A stretch of 64,000 bases of DNA, from the NCBI GenBank assembly GCA_963626555.1, contig CAVFXQ010000005.1, positions 13,681-77,680 of the forward strand, in the 5' to 3' direction. Shown piece by piece: positions 34,899 to 43,708 of the stretch. The number at the start of each line of letters is the position of its first letter. Positions within the stretch are counted from its first letter, which is position 1. Below the pieces are notes generated by a model. It had not been told where the DNA came from. It was given only the letters and a program-made list of their open reading frames with translations, and searched no databases. This DNA comes from UBA1181 sp963626555. Its GTDB lineage: Bacteria; Bacteroidota; Bacteroidia; Bacteroidales; Paludibacteraceae. Both the position numbers and the translations under genes were made by a program.

Positions 34899-36134
34899 AT
34901 GTCAACATTATTCACCCCTGGGAAAATCGGTCCGCTGACATTGCGCAACCGAACCATTAGATCCGCAGCCTTCGAGGGCATGTGTCCGAACAACGCACCA
35001 TCTGAGATGCTTTACAATTACCACGTCTCCGTCGCTCATGGAGGTATCGGTATGACTACATTAGCGTACGCATCCGTTGAACAAAGTGGATTGTCATTTC
35101 CTCACCAACTTTGGCTGAAGAAAGAAAATATAGAGGGATTACGCAAAATTACAGATGCTATCCACAAGGAAGGCGCCGCGGTTAGTATCCAAATCGGACA
35201 CTGTGGAAACATGTCGCACCGCGCTATCTGTGGCTGTACTCCTATCTCAGCCTCAACTGGATTCAATCTTTACTCGCCTACATTTGTACGTGGCATGAGG
35301 AAAGACGAAATCGAGCATGTGGCAAAATCGTTCGGTGAGGGCGTGAACCTTGCTCGTGAAGCAGGATTCGATGCCGTGGAATTGCATGCCGGACATGGTT
35401 ATCTGATAAGCCAATTTCTATCCCCATCAACCAACCACCGACATGACGAATACGGAGGCTCATTGGAGAATCGCATGCGCTTTATGAAAATGTCAATGGA
35501 CAGCGTGATGAGTGCAGCAAAAGACGATATGGCTATTTTGGTGAAGATGAACATGCGCGACTGCTGCCGACATGGTATGGAACTTGACGAAAGCATAGAG
35601 GTGGCAAAGACCTTAGAACAATGCGGCGCACACGCTTTGGTGCTAAGCAGCGGTTTTGTCAGCAGCGCGCCAATGAACGTGATGCGTGGTGCAATGCCCC
35701 TCCGCACAATGTCCTACTACATGAAAGGTCTGCTGATGCCTATCTTGGCACGTATCGGAGGAAAGTTTATGGTGCCAAGCGTGCCATTCAAGGAAGCCTA
35801 TTTCTTAGAAGATGCCTTGAAATTTCGAGCCGCAGTGAAGATGCCGTTGTGCTACATTGGAGGTTTGATTTCAAGAGATAAAATTGACGAAGTTTTGGAT
35901 GATGGTTTCGAATTTGTAGCAATGGCACGCGCCGTTTTAAACGACCCAGAGTTCGTCAACAAGATGAAAGAGGACGAACACTACCGTGTCAGCTGCGACC
36001 ACTCCAACTACTGCATTGGTCGAATGTACTCTCGTGAAATGGCATGTCTGAAATGCATTCAACGAGAAGGGAAAGAAACTATCCCTCAAAGTCTGTTGAA
36101 TGAAATTGAGAAAAATAGAGAGAAAGGGTACTGA
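34899..36134 (+). CDS. NADH:flavin oxidoreductase, Old Yellow Enzyme family
   Basis: FMN-dependent ene-reductase with a TIM-barrel fold. The 411-residue product shows FTPGKIGPLTLRNR, SIQIGHCGNMSHR, ELHAGHGYLISQFLSPSTN, HDEYGGSLENRMRF and FVAMARAVLNDPEF. A cysteine cluster near the end (CDHSNYCIGRMYS and CLKC) resembles the 4Fe-4S site of 2,4-dienoyl-CoA reductase/BaiCD-type enzymes, but the FAD/NADH domain of those longer proteins is absent. It therefore needs an outside electron source. Placed after a 5-alpha-reductase-like gene, it may act on the same enone substrate; that is inference. Confidence 0.9.
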   Translation: MSTLFTPGKIGPLTLRNRTIRSAAFEGMCPNNAPSEMLYNYHVSVAHGGIGMTTLAYASVEQSGLSFPHQLWLKKENIEGLRKITDAIHKEGAAVSIQIGHCGNMSHRAICGCTPISASTGFNLYSPTFVRGMRKDEIEHVAKSFGEGVNLAREAGFDAVELHAGHGYLISQFLSPSTNHRHDEYGGSLENRMRFMKMSMDSVMSAAKDDMAILVKMNMRDCCRHGMELDESIEVAKTLEQCGAHALVLSSGFVSSAPMNVMRGAMPLRTMSYYMKGLLMPILARIGGKFMVPSVPFKEAYFLEDALKFRAAVKMPLCYIGGLISRDKIDEVLDDGFEFVAMARAVLNDPEFVNKMKEDEHYRVSCDHSNYCIGRMYSREMACLKCIQREGKETIPQSLLNEIEKNREKGY

Positions 36135-36138
36135 GCAT

Positions 36139-36175
36139 CAGAACTTAGAGCTTAGAACTTAGAGTTTAGATTTAA
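36139..36175 (+). repeat. Short degenerate tandem repeat before menF
   Basis: Four imperfect units based on ACTTAGAG / CTTAGA / GTTTAGA follow one another between the OYE stop and menF. It looks like slippage-type repeat. It sits where the menF leader should be, and no TAnnTTTG box is seen there. Confidence 0.6.
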
Positions 36176-36193
36176 AGAAGAGTGAAGAGACAA

Positions 36194-37255
36194 ATGGATG
36201 CGGAAGAATTTAATTTTTTACAAAATTGTTTTACTAATACGAAGAATTTTGCCATCTTCCGTTTCCCTAATGAGAAAATCTTAAGAATAATCAAAGCAGA
36301 AAATTCTATTCTATTACGAAAGATAGAAGATCTTCAAAACTATTCTTCTTCATTTATTTTTGCTCCATTCTCTAAGAAGAATAAACCTATAATCGTCTTA
36401 CAATCAAAAGATTATAGGGAGATTAACATAAAAACAGAGCAAGATCTTTCTAAAATTAAAAAGTCTTACTCTACCATGGAGAAACCTGTTTCACCTTCGT
36501 ATACTAATGATTTTCATCGTTTTCATACCGGGGTGAAACAACGATTTCAAAAGTTAGTATTAGCACGTTCAGAGGAAATAAGAAAGTCTATAGATGCGAT
36601 ACAACTTTTTATAGAAGCCTGTCGGATTCATTCCAATGCAATGGTCTATCTGTTCAAATCCGAAGAGACAGGCGTATGGTTAGGGGCAACCCCAGAAATA
36701 CTTTTAGAGGGAACAAACGGAGAAATGCACACCATAGCGTTGGCTGGCACAATGAGAAAAGACTGCACGGAAGAGCAACTACAGTGGAATGATAAGAATA
36801 GACATGAGCAAGCCATCGTTACAGACTACTTACGAAAAAAAATACAAAAATTTGCTCCGATTTTATCAGAGAAGGGTCCTTACACCTATGGGAATTCCCA
36901 TCTTGCACACTTGCGCACCGACCTCTATTTTCAAGTTTTACCAGAACAAATTCCTGGAGTGATAGAGGAGCTACACCCTACACCTGCCGTCTGCGGCATA
37001 CCCAAAGAGGAAGCTATTGATTTCATTCTCAACAATGAAAGTAAAACCAGAACCTACTATGCTGGCTTCTTAGGTTGGTATGATCCACAGAAAGAAACAA
37101 GACTCTACGTCAACCTTCGGTGTATGCGATGGATAGACACTCAGACCGTCCAATTAATAGCTGGAGGAGGGATTCTACCCGAATCGACCTTAGAGCAAGA
37201 ATGGAAAGAGACGGAAGCTAAGATGGAAACACTGCGAGGATTATGGGAATTTTGA
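36194..37255 (+). CDS. menF: Isochorismate synthase
   Basis: Converts chorismate to isochorismate, the first step of menaquinone synthesis. The 353-residue product ends in the chorismate-binding domain: FQKLVLARSEEI, WLGATPEILLEG, IALAGTMRKD, HPTPAVCGIPKEEA and ETRLYVNLRCM with IAGGGILPES. The N-terminal part is shortened compared with many MenF proteins, as is usual in Bacteroidetes. ATG 36194 is taken over the GTG four codons earlier. Pathway partners menD, menB and menC follow, but a DNA methyltransferase gene separates menF from menD. Confidence 0.93.
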   Translation: MDAEEFNFLQNCFTNTKNFAIFRFPNEKILRIIKAENSILLRKIEDLQNYSSSFIFAPFSKKNKPIIVLQSKDYREINIKTEQDLSKIKKSYSTMEKPVSPSYTNDFHRFHTGVKQRFQKLVLARSEEIRKSIDAIQLFIEACRIHSNAMVYLFKSEETGVWLGATPEILLEGTNGEMHTIALAGTMRKDCTEEQLQWNDKNRHEQAIVTDYLRKKIQKFAPILSEKGPYTYGNSHLAHLRTDLYFQVLPEQIPGVIEELHPTPAVCGIPKEEAIDFILNNESKTRTYYAGFLGWYDPQKETRLYVNLRCMRWIDTQTVQLIAGGGILPESTLEQEWKETEAKMETLRGLWEF

Positions 37256-37360
37256 AAAAAGGCAGGTCTATTTTTATTTTAACAAACAAAAAATACTATC
37301 TTAGCGAAGACGAGAGATTAGCAATATTTCTTAATTGTGGATAAAAAGTTGCGAAAAACT

Positions 37361-38377
37361 ATGTGTAAAACTACTACCATTTACAACCGCCGCTATTTAG
37401 GCAATAAATACAAACTGTTACCTTTCATAAAATCCGTTGCCGAAGAAAATTGTCAGAATGCAGAAATAGTCGCAGATTTGTTTGCGGGGACAGGGGCAGT
37501 CGCATCTTCTTTTCAAAACAAACAACTGATAACCAATGACATACTATATAGCAATTATATCTGCAATTTAGCATGGTTCAGTTCAGAAGAGTATAATGCA
37601 AATAAAATCAACAATATAATTTCCGACTTTAACCGGATAGACACAGATGAAGACAACTATATGTCCGAAACATTTGCTGACACATTCTTCAGTCGAAAAG
37701 ACTGTCAAAAAATTGGAACTATACGAGAAGAAATTGATTTAATGACAGATAGACAGTTTATCAGCGATAGAGAACGTGCGATTCTTATATCCTCATTACT
37801 TTATGCAATGGACAAAATTGCAAAAACCTGCGGCCACTACGATGCCTACCGGAAAGGGGTAGAATTCGATACACATTTAGAATTAGCAGTTCCTATTGTC
37901 TTCACAAACAATAACATCAACAATAAGTGTTTCAATGAAGATATCAACCAAATAGCTTCTAAAATCAAGGCTGATTTAGTGTACTTAGACCCACCATACA
38001 ATTCAAGACAATATTGCGATGCCTACCATGTTTTGGAAAATGTAGCCAAATGGAAGAAGCCAAAGGTTGAAGGTATTGCAAGAAAAATGAATCGAGATCA
38101 CTTAAAAAGCGACTACTGCACGCAAAAAGCGACTAACGCATTTGACAATCTTATAAAAAAAATTGATGCTAAGTATATATTATTGTCATACAACAACATG
38201 GAGAAGAAAGGAAATGACAGGTCTAACGCAAAAATTTCAGATAATGACATCAAACGTATTTTGTCAAACAAAGGAGAACTGAAAATCTTTGAAAAAGAAT
38301 ACAAAGCATTTTCCACTGGTCTTTCAAACATAAAAGATAACAAAGAAAGATTATTTTTGTGTTGCGTTAATAAATGA
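37361..38377 (+). CDS. Adenine-specific DNA methyltransferase, D12 class
   Basis: Transfers a methyl group from SAM to adenine N6 in DNA. The 338-residue product has the alpha-class (Dam/D12) motif order: YLGNKYKLLPFI (motif X), VADLFAGTGAVA (motif I, SAM) and LVYLDPPYNSRQY (motif IV, catalytic). ATG 37361 is chosen over an in-frame GTG at 37337. There is no restriction gene beside it. It sits between menF (105 bp away) and menD (12 bp away), breaking the men gene run. A weak box TATCTTAG at 37297-37304 could be its promoter. It may serve as an orphan regulatory methylase or a remnant of a restriction system. Confidence 0.92.
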   Translation: MCKTTTIYNRRYLGNKYKLLPFIKSVAEENCQNAEIVADLFAGTGAVASSFQNKQLITNDILYSNYICNLAWFSSEEYNANKINNIISDFNRIDTDEDNYMSETFADTFFSRKDCQKIGTIREEIDLMTDRQFISDRERAILISSLLYAMDKIAKTCGHYDAYRKGVEFDTHLELAVPIVFTNNNINNKCFNEDINQIASKIKADLVYLDPPYNSRQYCDAYHVLENVAKWKKPKVEGIARKMNRDHLKSDYCTQKATNAFDNLIKKIDAKYILLSYNNMEKKGNDRSNAKISDNDIKRILSNKGELKIFEKEYKAFSTGLSNIKDNKERLFLCCVNK

Positions 38378-38389
38378 GAATAACAGGAT

Positions 38390-40117
38390 ATGCTGTCAAC
38401 CAAACCAAATATACAGAAACTGCTTTCCTTGATGCTTGCCCACAACGTCCGCGACATAGTTATCTGTCCTGGATCTCGAAATATGCCTCTGGCTCAGTCT
38501 TTCGCAAACATTAAGGAGTTTCACTGCCACCCCATTACAGACGAGAGAAGCGCAGGATTCGTCGCAATCGGTCTATCCGTTGCCTCTAACAAACCTGTGG
38601 CTGTATGCGTCACCTCAGGTTCAGCTCTTCTCAACCTTGCTTCCGCCGTTTCGGAAGCATTCTACCAACAAGTACCATTACTCGTCATTTCAGCAGATCG
38701 TCCCTTCGCTTGGATAGGACAATTGGATGGTCAGACTTTACCTCAAGCCAATGTTTTTGGCAGCCTCGTTCGTAAAACTGTTTCGTTGCCAGAACCTATA
38801 GATGAAACTGAAGCTTGGCTCTGCAACCGTCTGATCAACGAAGCTCTTTTAGAACTCAACCATCATGTCAAAGGTCCAGTCCACATCAACATTCCCATTA
38901 CAGAACCATTTTTCGACTGCTCGGCTACCACACTACCCATCGAGCGTGTCATCCGTAGAAATGAACCTTACATAGAAAAGTGGAGAAAAAAGGAAAAGCC
39001 TATCATCCTCATTGGACAAACAAACTTCGCCGAGGCTCAAATCATTAAAGAATTGTCAAATAGACTACATTGTCCAGTATTTTGCGAGACACTTTCAAAT
39101 ATTATTTGTAATGATATAATAGATGAATTTGATATCATTCTAAATTATTTTAATCAAGACAAAGAACTCATAAAAAAACTCCAACCTGACCTTGTGGTTT
39201 ATGTCGGAGGTCATATTGTATCAAAACGCTTCAAGAAATGGATTCGTCAAGTAAAACCAGAAGTGTGGCGCATAGATCCATTAGGGGAATGCTCTGACAC
39301 TTTTCAAAACGTGACGAATATCATTGAGTTACAAGCAATTGACTTTCTAAGAACGCTTCATTGTTGTGAGGGGCATCTTCTCTACAAGCAAACGTGGACG
39401 AGCTATAACGAGAAAGCAAGAAAAGCTTTAAATAATATTTCACTACCTTTTTCATCTCTTCACATCATCCAACAACTAAGCAAACAACATTCTAATTTTC
39501 AGAATATTGTATTAGCCAATAGCAGTACACTTCGCCATACGCAACTCTTCTTGAATGGAGATATTTCAGAAAATCTTTTCCAAAGTAAAATCTTCTGCAA
39601 TAGAGGTGTAAACGGCATAGATGGTTCACTATCCGCAGCTGTTGGCATTGCACTTGCCCACCCTGACGAACTAACCCTTCTTATTATCGGAGATCTTAGT
39701 TTCTTCTATGATATGAATGCGCTATGGAATACCTATCTTCCTAATAATCTGAGAATTGCATTGCTAAACAACAAGGGTGGCGAGATTTTCAGGAATCTTC
39801 CAGGACTGAAAGCGACAGACGAAGCCATTGAGTTTGTCTTTGCCAAACACGATACATCCGCTAAAGGATGGGTTGAGAGTGTAGGTGCCTCTTACTGTGT
39901 ATCAAACGATAAAGAGAGTGCCAAACAATGTATTACACAATTGTACACAGAGCAAAAATGCACTGTTGCAGAATTCTTTATAAACGATGAAACAGAGGCT
40001 TACGATCTGATTTATCGCAATGAAAATCTTTTTTATCAAATAGAAATAATCAATAAACAAAAATATAATGAGCCGAAATTGGAATACTCTCAAGGAATAC
40101 AAAGAGATACTTTTTGA
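38390..40117 (+). CDS. menD: 2-succinyl-5-enolpyruvyl-6-hydroxy-3-cyclohexene-1-carboxylate synthase
   Basis: ThDP-dependent enzyme joining 2-oxoglutarate-derived succinic semialdehyde to isochorismate. The 575-residue product begins with the usual VRDIVICPGSRNMPLAQS and ITDERSAGFVAIGLS (catalytic Glu region), then CVTSGSALLNLASAVSEA. The ThDP-binding loop appears as IIGDLSFFYDMNALWN and LLNNKGGEIFRNLPG. The final 16 codons overlap the start of menB by 50 bp in another frame, an unusually long overlap; the extra tail (QKYNEPKLEYSQGIQRDTF) has no obvious family counterpart. Confidence 0.95.
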   Translation: MLSTKPNIQKLLSLMLAHNVRDIVICPGSRNMPLAQSFANIKEFHCHPITDERSAGFVAIGLSVASNKPVAVCVTSGSALLNLASAVSEAFYQQVPLLVISADRPFAWIGQLDGQTLPQANVFGSLVRKTVSLPEPIDETEAWLCNRLINEALLELNHHVKGPVHINIPITEPFFDCSATTLPIERVIRRNEPYIEKWRKKEKPIILIGQTNFAEAQIIKELSNRLHCPVFCETLSNIICNDIIDEFDIILNYFNQDKELIKKLQPDLVVYVGGHIVSKRFKKWIRQVKPEVWRIDPLGECSDTFQNVTNIIELQAIDFLRTLHCCEGHLLYKQTWTSYNEKARKALNNISLPFSSLHIIQQLSKQHSNFQNIVLANSSTLRHTQLFLNGDISENLFQSKIFCNRGVNGIDGSLSAAVGIALAHPDELTLLIIGDLSFFYDMNALWNTYLPNNLRIALLNNKGGEIFRNLPGLKATDEAIEFVFAKHDTSAKGWVESVGASYCVSNDKESAKQCITQLYTEQKCTVAEFFINDETEAYDLIYRNENLFYQIEIINKQKYNEPKLEYSQGIQRDTF

Positions 40118-40889
40118 TTTTTATAACGGGATCGCCCGTATCACCATCAACCGCGAACGCTACCGCAACGCCTTTACTCCGACAACGACCGCCGAGATGA
40201 GTGATGCGTTGACTATCTGTCGCGAGAACCCAGACATCAACGTAATTGTCTTCACAGGGGCTGGCGACAAAGCTTTCTGCAGTGGAGGAGACATGCATGT
40301 CAAGGGACGCGGTGGCTATATTGACGAAAACGGATACCCACGACTCTCTGTGTTGGATGTACAGAAACAAATTCGCACAATTCCGAAACCAGTCATTGCA
40401 GCAGTCAATGGTTATGCTATCGGAGGCGGTCACGTCTTGCATGTGGTTTGTGATCTTACTATCGCTTCTGAAAATGCTATTTTCGGTCAGACTGGCCCTA
40501 AAGTGGGAAGTTTTGATGCAGGATTCGGCTCTTCCTATTTGGCACGCATTGTCGGACAGAAGAAAGCCCGCGAAATCTGGTTTCTATGTCGTCAATACAA
40601 TGCACAAGAGGCTTTAGACATGGGATTGGTCAACACTGTAGTTCCTTTAGAAAAATTAGAGGACACCTATGTTGAATGGGCGGAAAAAATGATGGAATAT
40701 TCGCCCCTCGCCCTCCGTATGATCAAACGAGGACTCAACGCAGAATTAGACGGACAGACTGGCATTCAAGAGTTCGCAGGTGATATGACCATGCTCTACT
40801 ATTGCTTAGACGAAGCCCAAGAAGGAGGAAAAGCATTCTTAGAAAAACGCAAACCTGATTTTCAAAAATACCCAAAATTTCCAGGATGA
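40068..40889 (+). CDS. menB: 1,4-dihydroxy-2-naphthoyl-CoA synthase
   Basis: Crotonase-fold enzyme that cyclises o-succinylbenzoyl-CoA. The 273-residue product has normal length and the family start (NWNTLKEYKEILFDFYNG, then ARITINRERYRNAFTPTT). Oxyanion-hole and active-site parts are GAGDKAFCSGGDMHVKG and YAIGGGHVLHVVCDLTIAS, followed by GSFDAGFGSSYLARIVGQKKA. It begins inside menD and overlaps menC by 4 bp (ATGA), so these genes are translated in a coupled way. Confidence 0.97.
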   Translation: MSRNWNTLKEYKEILFDFYNGIARITINRERYRNAFTPTTTAEMSDALTICRENPDINVIVFTGAGDKAFCSGGDMHVKGRGGYIDENGYPRLSVLDVQKQIRTIPKPVIAAVNGYAIGGGHVLHVVCDLTIASENAIFGQTGPKVGSFDAGFGSSYLARIVGQKKAREIWFLCRQYNAQEALDMGLVNTVVPLEKLEDTYVEWAEKMMEYSPLALRMIKRGLNAELDGQTGIQEFAGDMTMLYYCLDEAQEGGKAFLEKRKPDFQKYPKFPG

Positions 40890-41935
40890 ATAAAAAAGAT
40901 TTTTTAGATAGAAAGGTTCGTTTAGACGTTACTCCTTACACACTGAAGTTCAAACAACCAGCAGGTACTTCTCGTGGTGTCTACTCAGAACATCGTGTTT
41001 GGTTTATTTCCATTACAGACAAAAGAATGATTAACTATGGTATCGGTGAAGTAGCTCCCCTACCCGACCTAAGTCAGGAGTTAATCAATCATTCCGAAGA
41101 CGAATTTGAACGAATTATTTGGAAATTCTGTAATGAGTTTAACGGAGAGATTCCGTATGACAAACTTCGTCCTTATCCGTCTATTCTTTTTGGTTTAGAA
41201 ACCGCTATAAGGAACTTTGAAATGGGATTTAAAATGTGGGACACCCCTTTTTTCTGGGGAAAAGAGGGAATCACCATCAACGGGTTAGTTTGGATGGGAA
41301 CATACGAGGAGATGAAAACACGACTTCAAGAGAAAATAGACGCAGAATTTCATTGCATCAAAATTAAAATCGGTGCAATTGACTTTGAGAAAGAATTTGA
41401 ACTTCTATCTCTCATTCGCAAAGATTATTCTGCAGACAAAATCACGTTGAGAGTTGATGCAAATGGTGGTTTTTCTTCTGAAAATGCACTTTCCATATTA
41501 AAACAACTCGCTTCATTAGATATTCACTCAATTGAACAACCAATTAAAGCTGGTCAGACAGATCAAATGGCAGAACTCTGTCGCATCTCCCCTATCCCTA
41601 TTGCTTTAGACGAGGAGTTGATTGGTGTGAACACACTTGAGGAGAAAAAAAAACTTTTAGAAACCATACGTCCTCAATACATCATTCTCAAACCTTCTCT
41701 GCATGGTGGTATCTATGGCTGCGAAGAATGGATTCAGATCGCTCAATCATTAGGCATTGACTATTGGATAACCTCCGCTTTGGAGTCAAATATCGGATTA
41801 ATGGCTATCGCCCAATGGGCTGCCACACTCAACATCGCTGTTCCTCAAGGTTTAGGCACTGGCGAACTCTACACCAACAACATTGACCGTCCTCTGAAAC
41901 TCAAAGGCGATAAACTTTGGATCAATGGTTTTTAG
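40886..41935 (+). CDS. menC: o-Succinylbenzoate synthase
   Basis: Enolase-superfamily dehydratase that makes o-succinylbenzoate. The 349-residue product shows the catalytic Lys in HCIKIKIGAIDFEKE, the metal ligand Asp in LRVDANGGFS, Glu in SIEQPI and Asp/Glu in IALDEELIG, and the second Lys in YIILKPSLHGG. It is the last men gene in the run; menE, which often follows in Bacteroidetes, is not in the window. A bidirectional terminator lies just past the stop. Confidence 0.95.
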   Translation: MNKKDFLDRKVRLDVTPYTLKFKQPAGTSRGVYSEHRVWFISITDKRMINYGIGEVAPLPDLSQELINHSEDEFERIIWKFCNEFNGEIPYDKLRPYPSILFGLETAIRNFEMGFKMWDTPFFWGKEGITINGLVWMGTYEEMKTRLQEKIDAEFHCIKIKIGAIDFEKEFELLSLIRKDYSADKITLRVDANGGFSSENALSILKQLASLDIHSIEQPIKAGQTDQMAELCRISPIPIALDEELIGVNTLEEKKKLLETIRPQYIILKPSLHGGIYGCEEWIQIAQSLGIDYWITSALESNIGLMAIAQWAATLNIAVPQGLGTGELYTNNIDRPLKLKGDKLWINGF

Positions 41936-41977
41936 GTTGATTGTTTGCTATCCGATGAACTTTTTCACACATAAAAT

Positions 41978-42013
41978 AAGAGTGAGCTTCTCCTATGAAA
42001 CTCACTCTTTTGT
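41978..42013. terminator. Bidirectional terminator between menC and the GHL10 gene
   Basis: AAGAGTGAG (41978-41986) pairs with CTCACTCTT (42001-42009) around a 14-nt loop, with T-rich sequence on both sides. It serves both convergent transcripts. Confidence 0.8.
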
Positions 42014-42042
42014 GTTTCATAAACATTTCTAAATTTAGCGTC

Positions 42043-43683
42043 CTAACCTCTTCTTTTTCTTCTCTTTCTATCCTTGTCTTTCTTTTTCTTCTTATTCTTC
42101 TTAGAGACCTTCTTATCATCGTCCAACTGCTCCTCATCTACAATCCTAATTGTCGGTCCATCAAACTCTTTTACCAAAGGCTCTTCGGATGATCTATAAT
42201 AGGAAACAAATTCGTATGGCTCACTTTCACTACGATACCGATTAACTGCGGTTACTGTAATCGTATAATGATCGTTAGACAAAAGTGTCTCTTTGTCAAA
42301 GACATATTGTGTATCTATTGTTTTCCCAACCAATCCATCAACCGATTCAAAATCACAACTCACCTCCTCAGGATAAGCATATACCAAATAATAGGAGATA
42401 ACATCGCCCTCATCTGCCACTACTTTATCCCACCGCAAGGTGTCCCCATCCATTCTAAGATTAATCGGAGAAAATGCCTCGGGTGCCTCTCCTTTAACAG
42501 GAGTTATTGCAGGACATTGGAAAAAATCGTTCCTCAAACTATCCAATAGACCTTGCGGGTTTCGAAGAAAATAATGTGTACTATAGAACAATAATCCATC
42601 TATGTTAATTGATTCGTCATTATTAAATCGCATCTGACGCACCAACTCATTAGGAGTCTTCCAAGCTCTCGGGGAATTAACTTCTAATCCCGATGCATAT
42701 AATCCAAAATACAAATGACAACTTGAAGGAATGTTTTCTCTCCACCAACGGGCTACTATCGCATAATCCGCACCTTTCTTGCCTATCTCCCAATAGAGTT
42801 GTGGTGCTATATAATCAATCCACCCTTCTTTTGCCCATAACAACACATCGGCATACAAATCATCATAATTAGTTATACCTGCTCTTGTCTTTGATCCTCG
42901 ACTATCTTTCGATGCATTTCTCCAAACGCCAAACGGACTGATACCAAACTGGACCCAAGGCTTCGTCTCTTGCAACATCTCATGGATACGTTTCACCGTG
43001 TGATTGACATTGTCTCGCCGCCAATCGCCCTTATTCTTAAAACCTTTCGGATTCTTCTTAAAAGTCTCATCATCAGGGAAATCTTTCCCATTTACTGGAT
43101 AAGGATAGAAATAATCATCCAAATGCAGAGCGTCTACGTCATACCGCAAAACAATGTCTTTCAACACCTGCAGTAAATGTTTTTCTGTTTCTTTCAGTCC
43201 TGGATTAAAATATATCTTGCCTCCGTATTGAACAAACAATTCTGGTTTTTTATAGTAAAGGTGTTCTTTTGACAACACCGCCTTTTCGTTGTTCGTGACA
43301 CGATAAGGATTTATCCATGCATGAACTTCCATCCCACGTTTATGTGCCTCTTCTACCATAGTCTTTAACGGATCAAAATCGTTTTTGGGACACTCTCCTT
43401 GCTTACCAGTCAACCATTCCGACCAGGGCTCTATTTCCGATTTATACAAGGCATCCCCCGTCGGACGACATTGAAAAATCACTGTGTTGATGCCTTGACG
43501 ATATAAAGAATCCAAAAGCAAGATTAACTCCTGCTTTTGGATTTCTGATTTATTTTCCTTTGTTGTAGGCCAATCAATATTGGCTACCGTCGCAATCCAC
43601 GCACCTCTCATTTCTCTTTTTCCTTCAGAAAAAGACAAGTAAGGAATTAATGATATAACGACAAATAAAAAAGCTCTTCTCAT
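42043..43683 (-). CDS. Glycoside hydrolase-like 10 (GHL10/DUF187) exported protein
   Basis: Predicted glycan-cleaving enzyme of the GHL10 family, thought to act on cell-wall-type or related glycans; substrate unproven. The 546-residue product has a signal peptide (AFLFVVISLIPYLSFSEG), then the TIM-barrel opening REMRGAWIATVANIDWP. Further barrel parts are IFQCRPTGDALY, GMEVHAWINPYRV, ALHLDDYFYPYP and IDYIAPQLYWEIG. A fibronectin III-like domain follows (about 405-500). The last 25 residues are almost all Lys and Arg, an odd tail for an exported enzyme. The gene follows the GH5 gene by 25 bp, so the two hydrolases are likely co-expressed. Confidence 0.9.
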   Translation of the reverse strand: MRRAFLFVVISLIPYLSFSEGKREMRGAWIATVANIDWPTTKENKSEIQKQELILLLDSLYRQGINTVIFQCRPTGDALYKSEIEPWSEWLTGKQGECPKNDFDPLKTMVEEAHKRGMEVHAWINPYRVTNNEKAVLSKEHLYYKKPELFVQYGGKIYFNPGLKETEKHLLQVLKDIVLRYDVDALHLDDYFYPYPVNGKDFPDDETFKKNPKGFKNKGDWRRDNVNHTVKRIHEMLQETKPWVQFGISPFGVWRNASKDSRGSKTRAGITNYDDLYADVLLWAKEGWIDYIAPQLYWEIGKKGADYAIVARWWRENIPSSCHLYFGLYASGLEVNSPRAWKTPNELVRQMRFNNDESINIDGLLFYSTHYFLRNPQGLLDSLRNDFFQCPAITPVKGEAPEAFSPINLRMDGDTLRWDKVVADEGDVISYYLVYAYPEEVSCDFESVDGLVGKTIDTQYVFDKETLLSNDHYTITVTAVNRYRSESEPYEFVSYYRSSEEPLVKEFDGPTIRIVDEEQLDDDKKVSKKNKKKKKDKDRKRRKRRG

Positions 43684-43708
43684 GCACCCACAACTTCTTT
43701 TTTAACTC

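Noticed and set aside
37361..38377. Complete restriction-modification system in the men region
   Set aside because: Only the methyltransferase is present; both neighbours are menaquinone genes.
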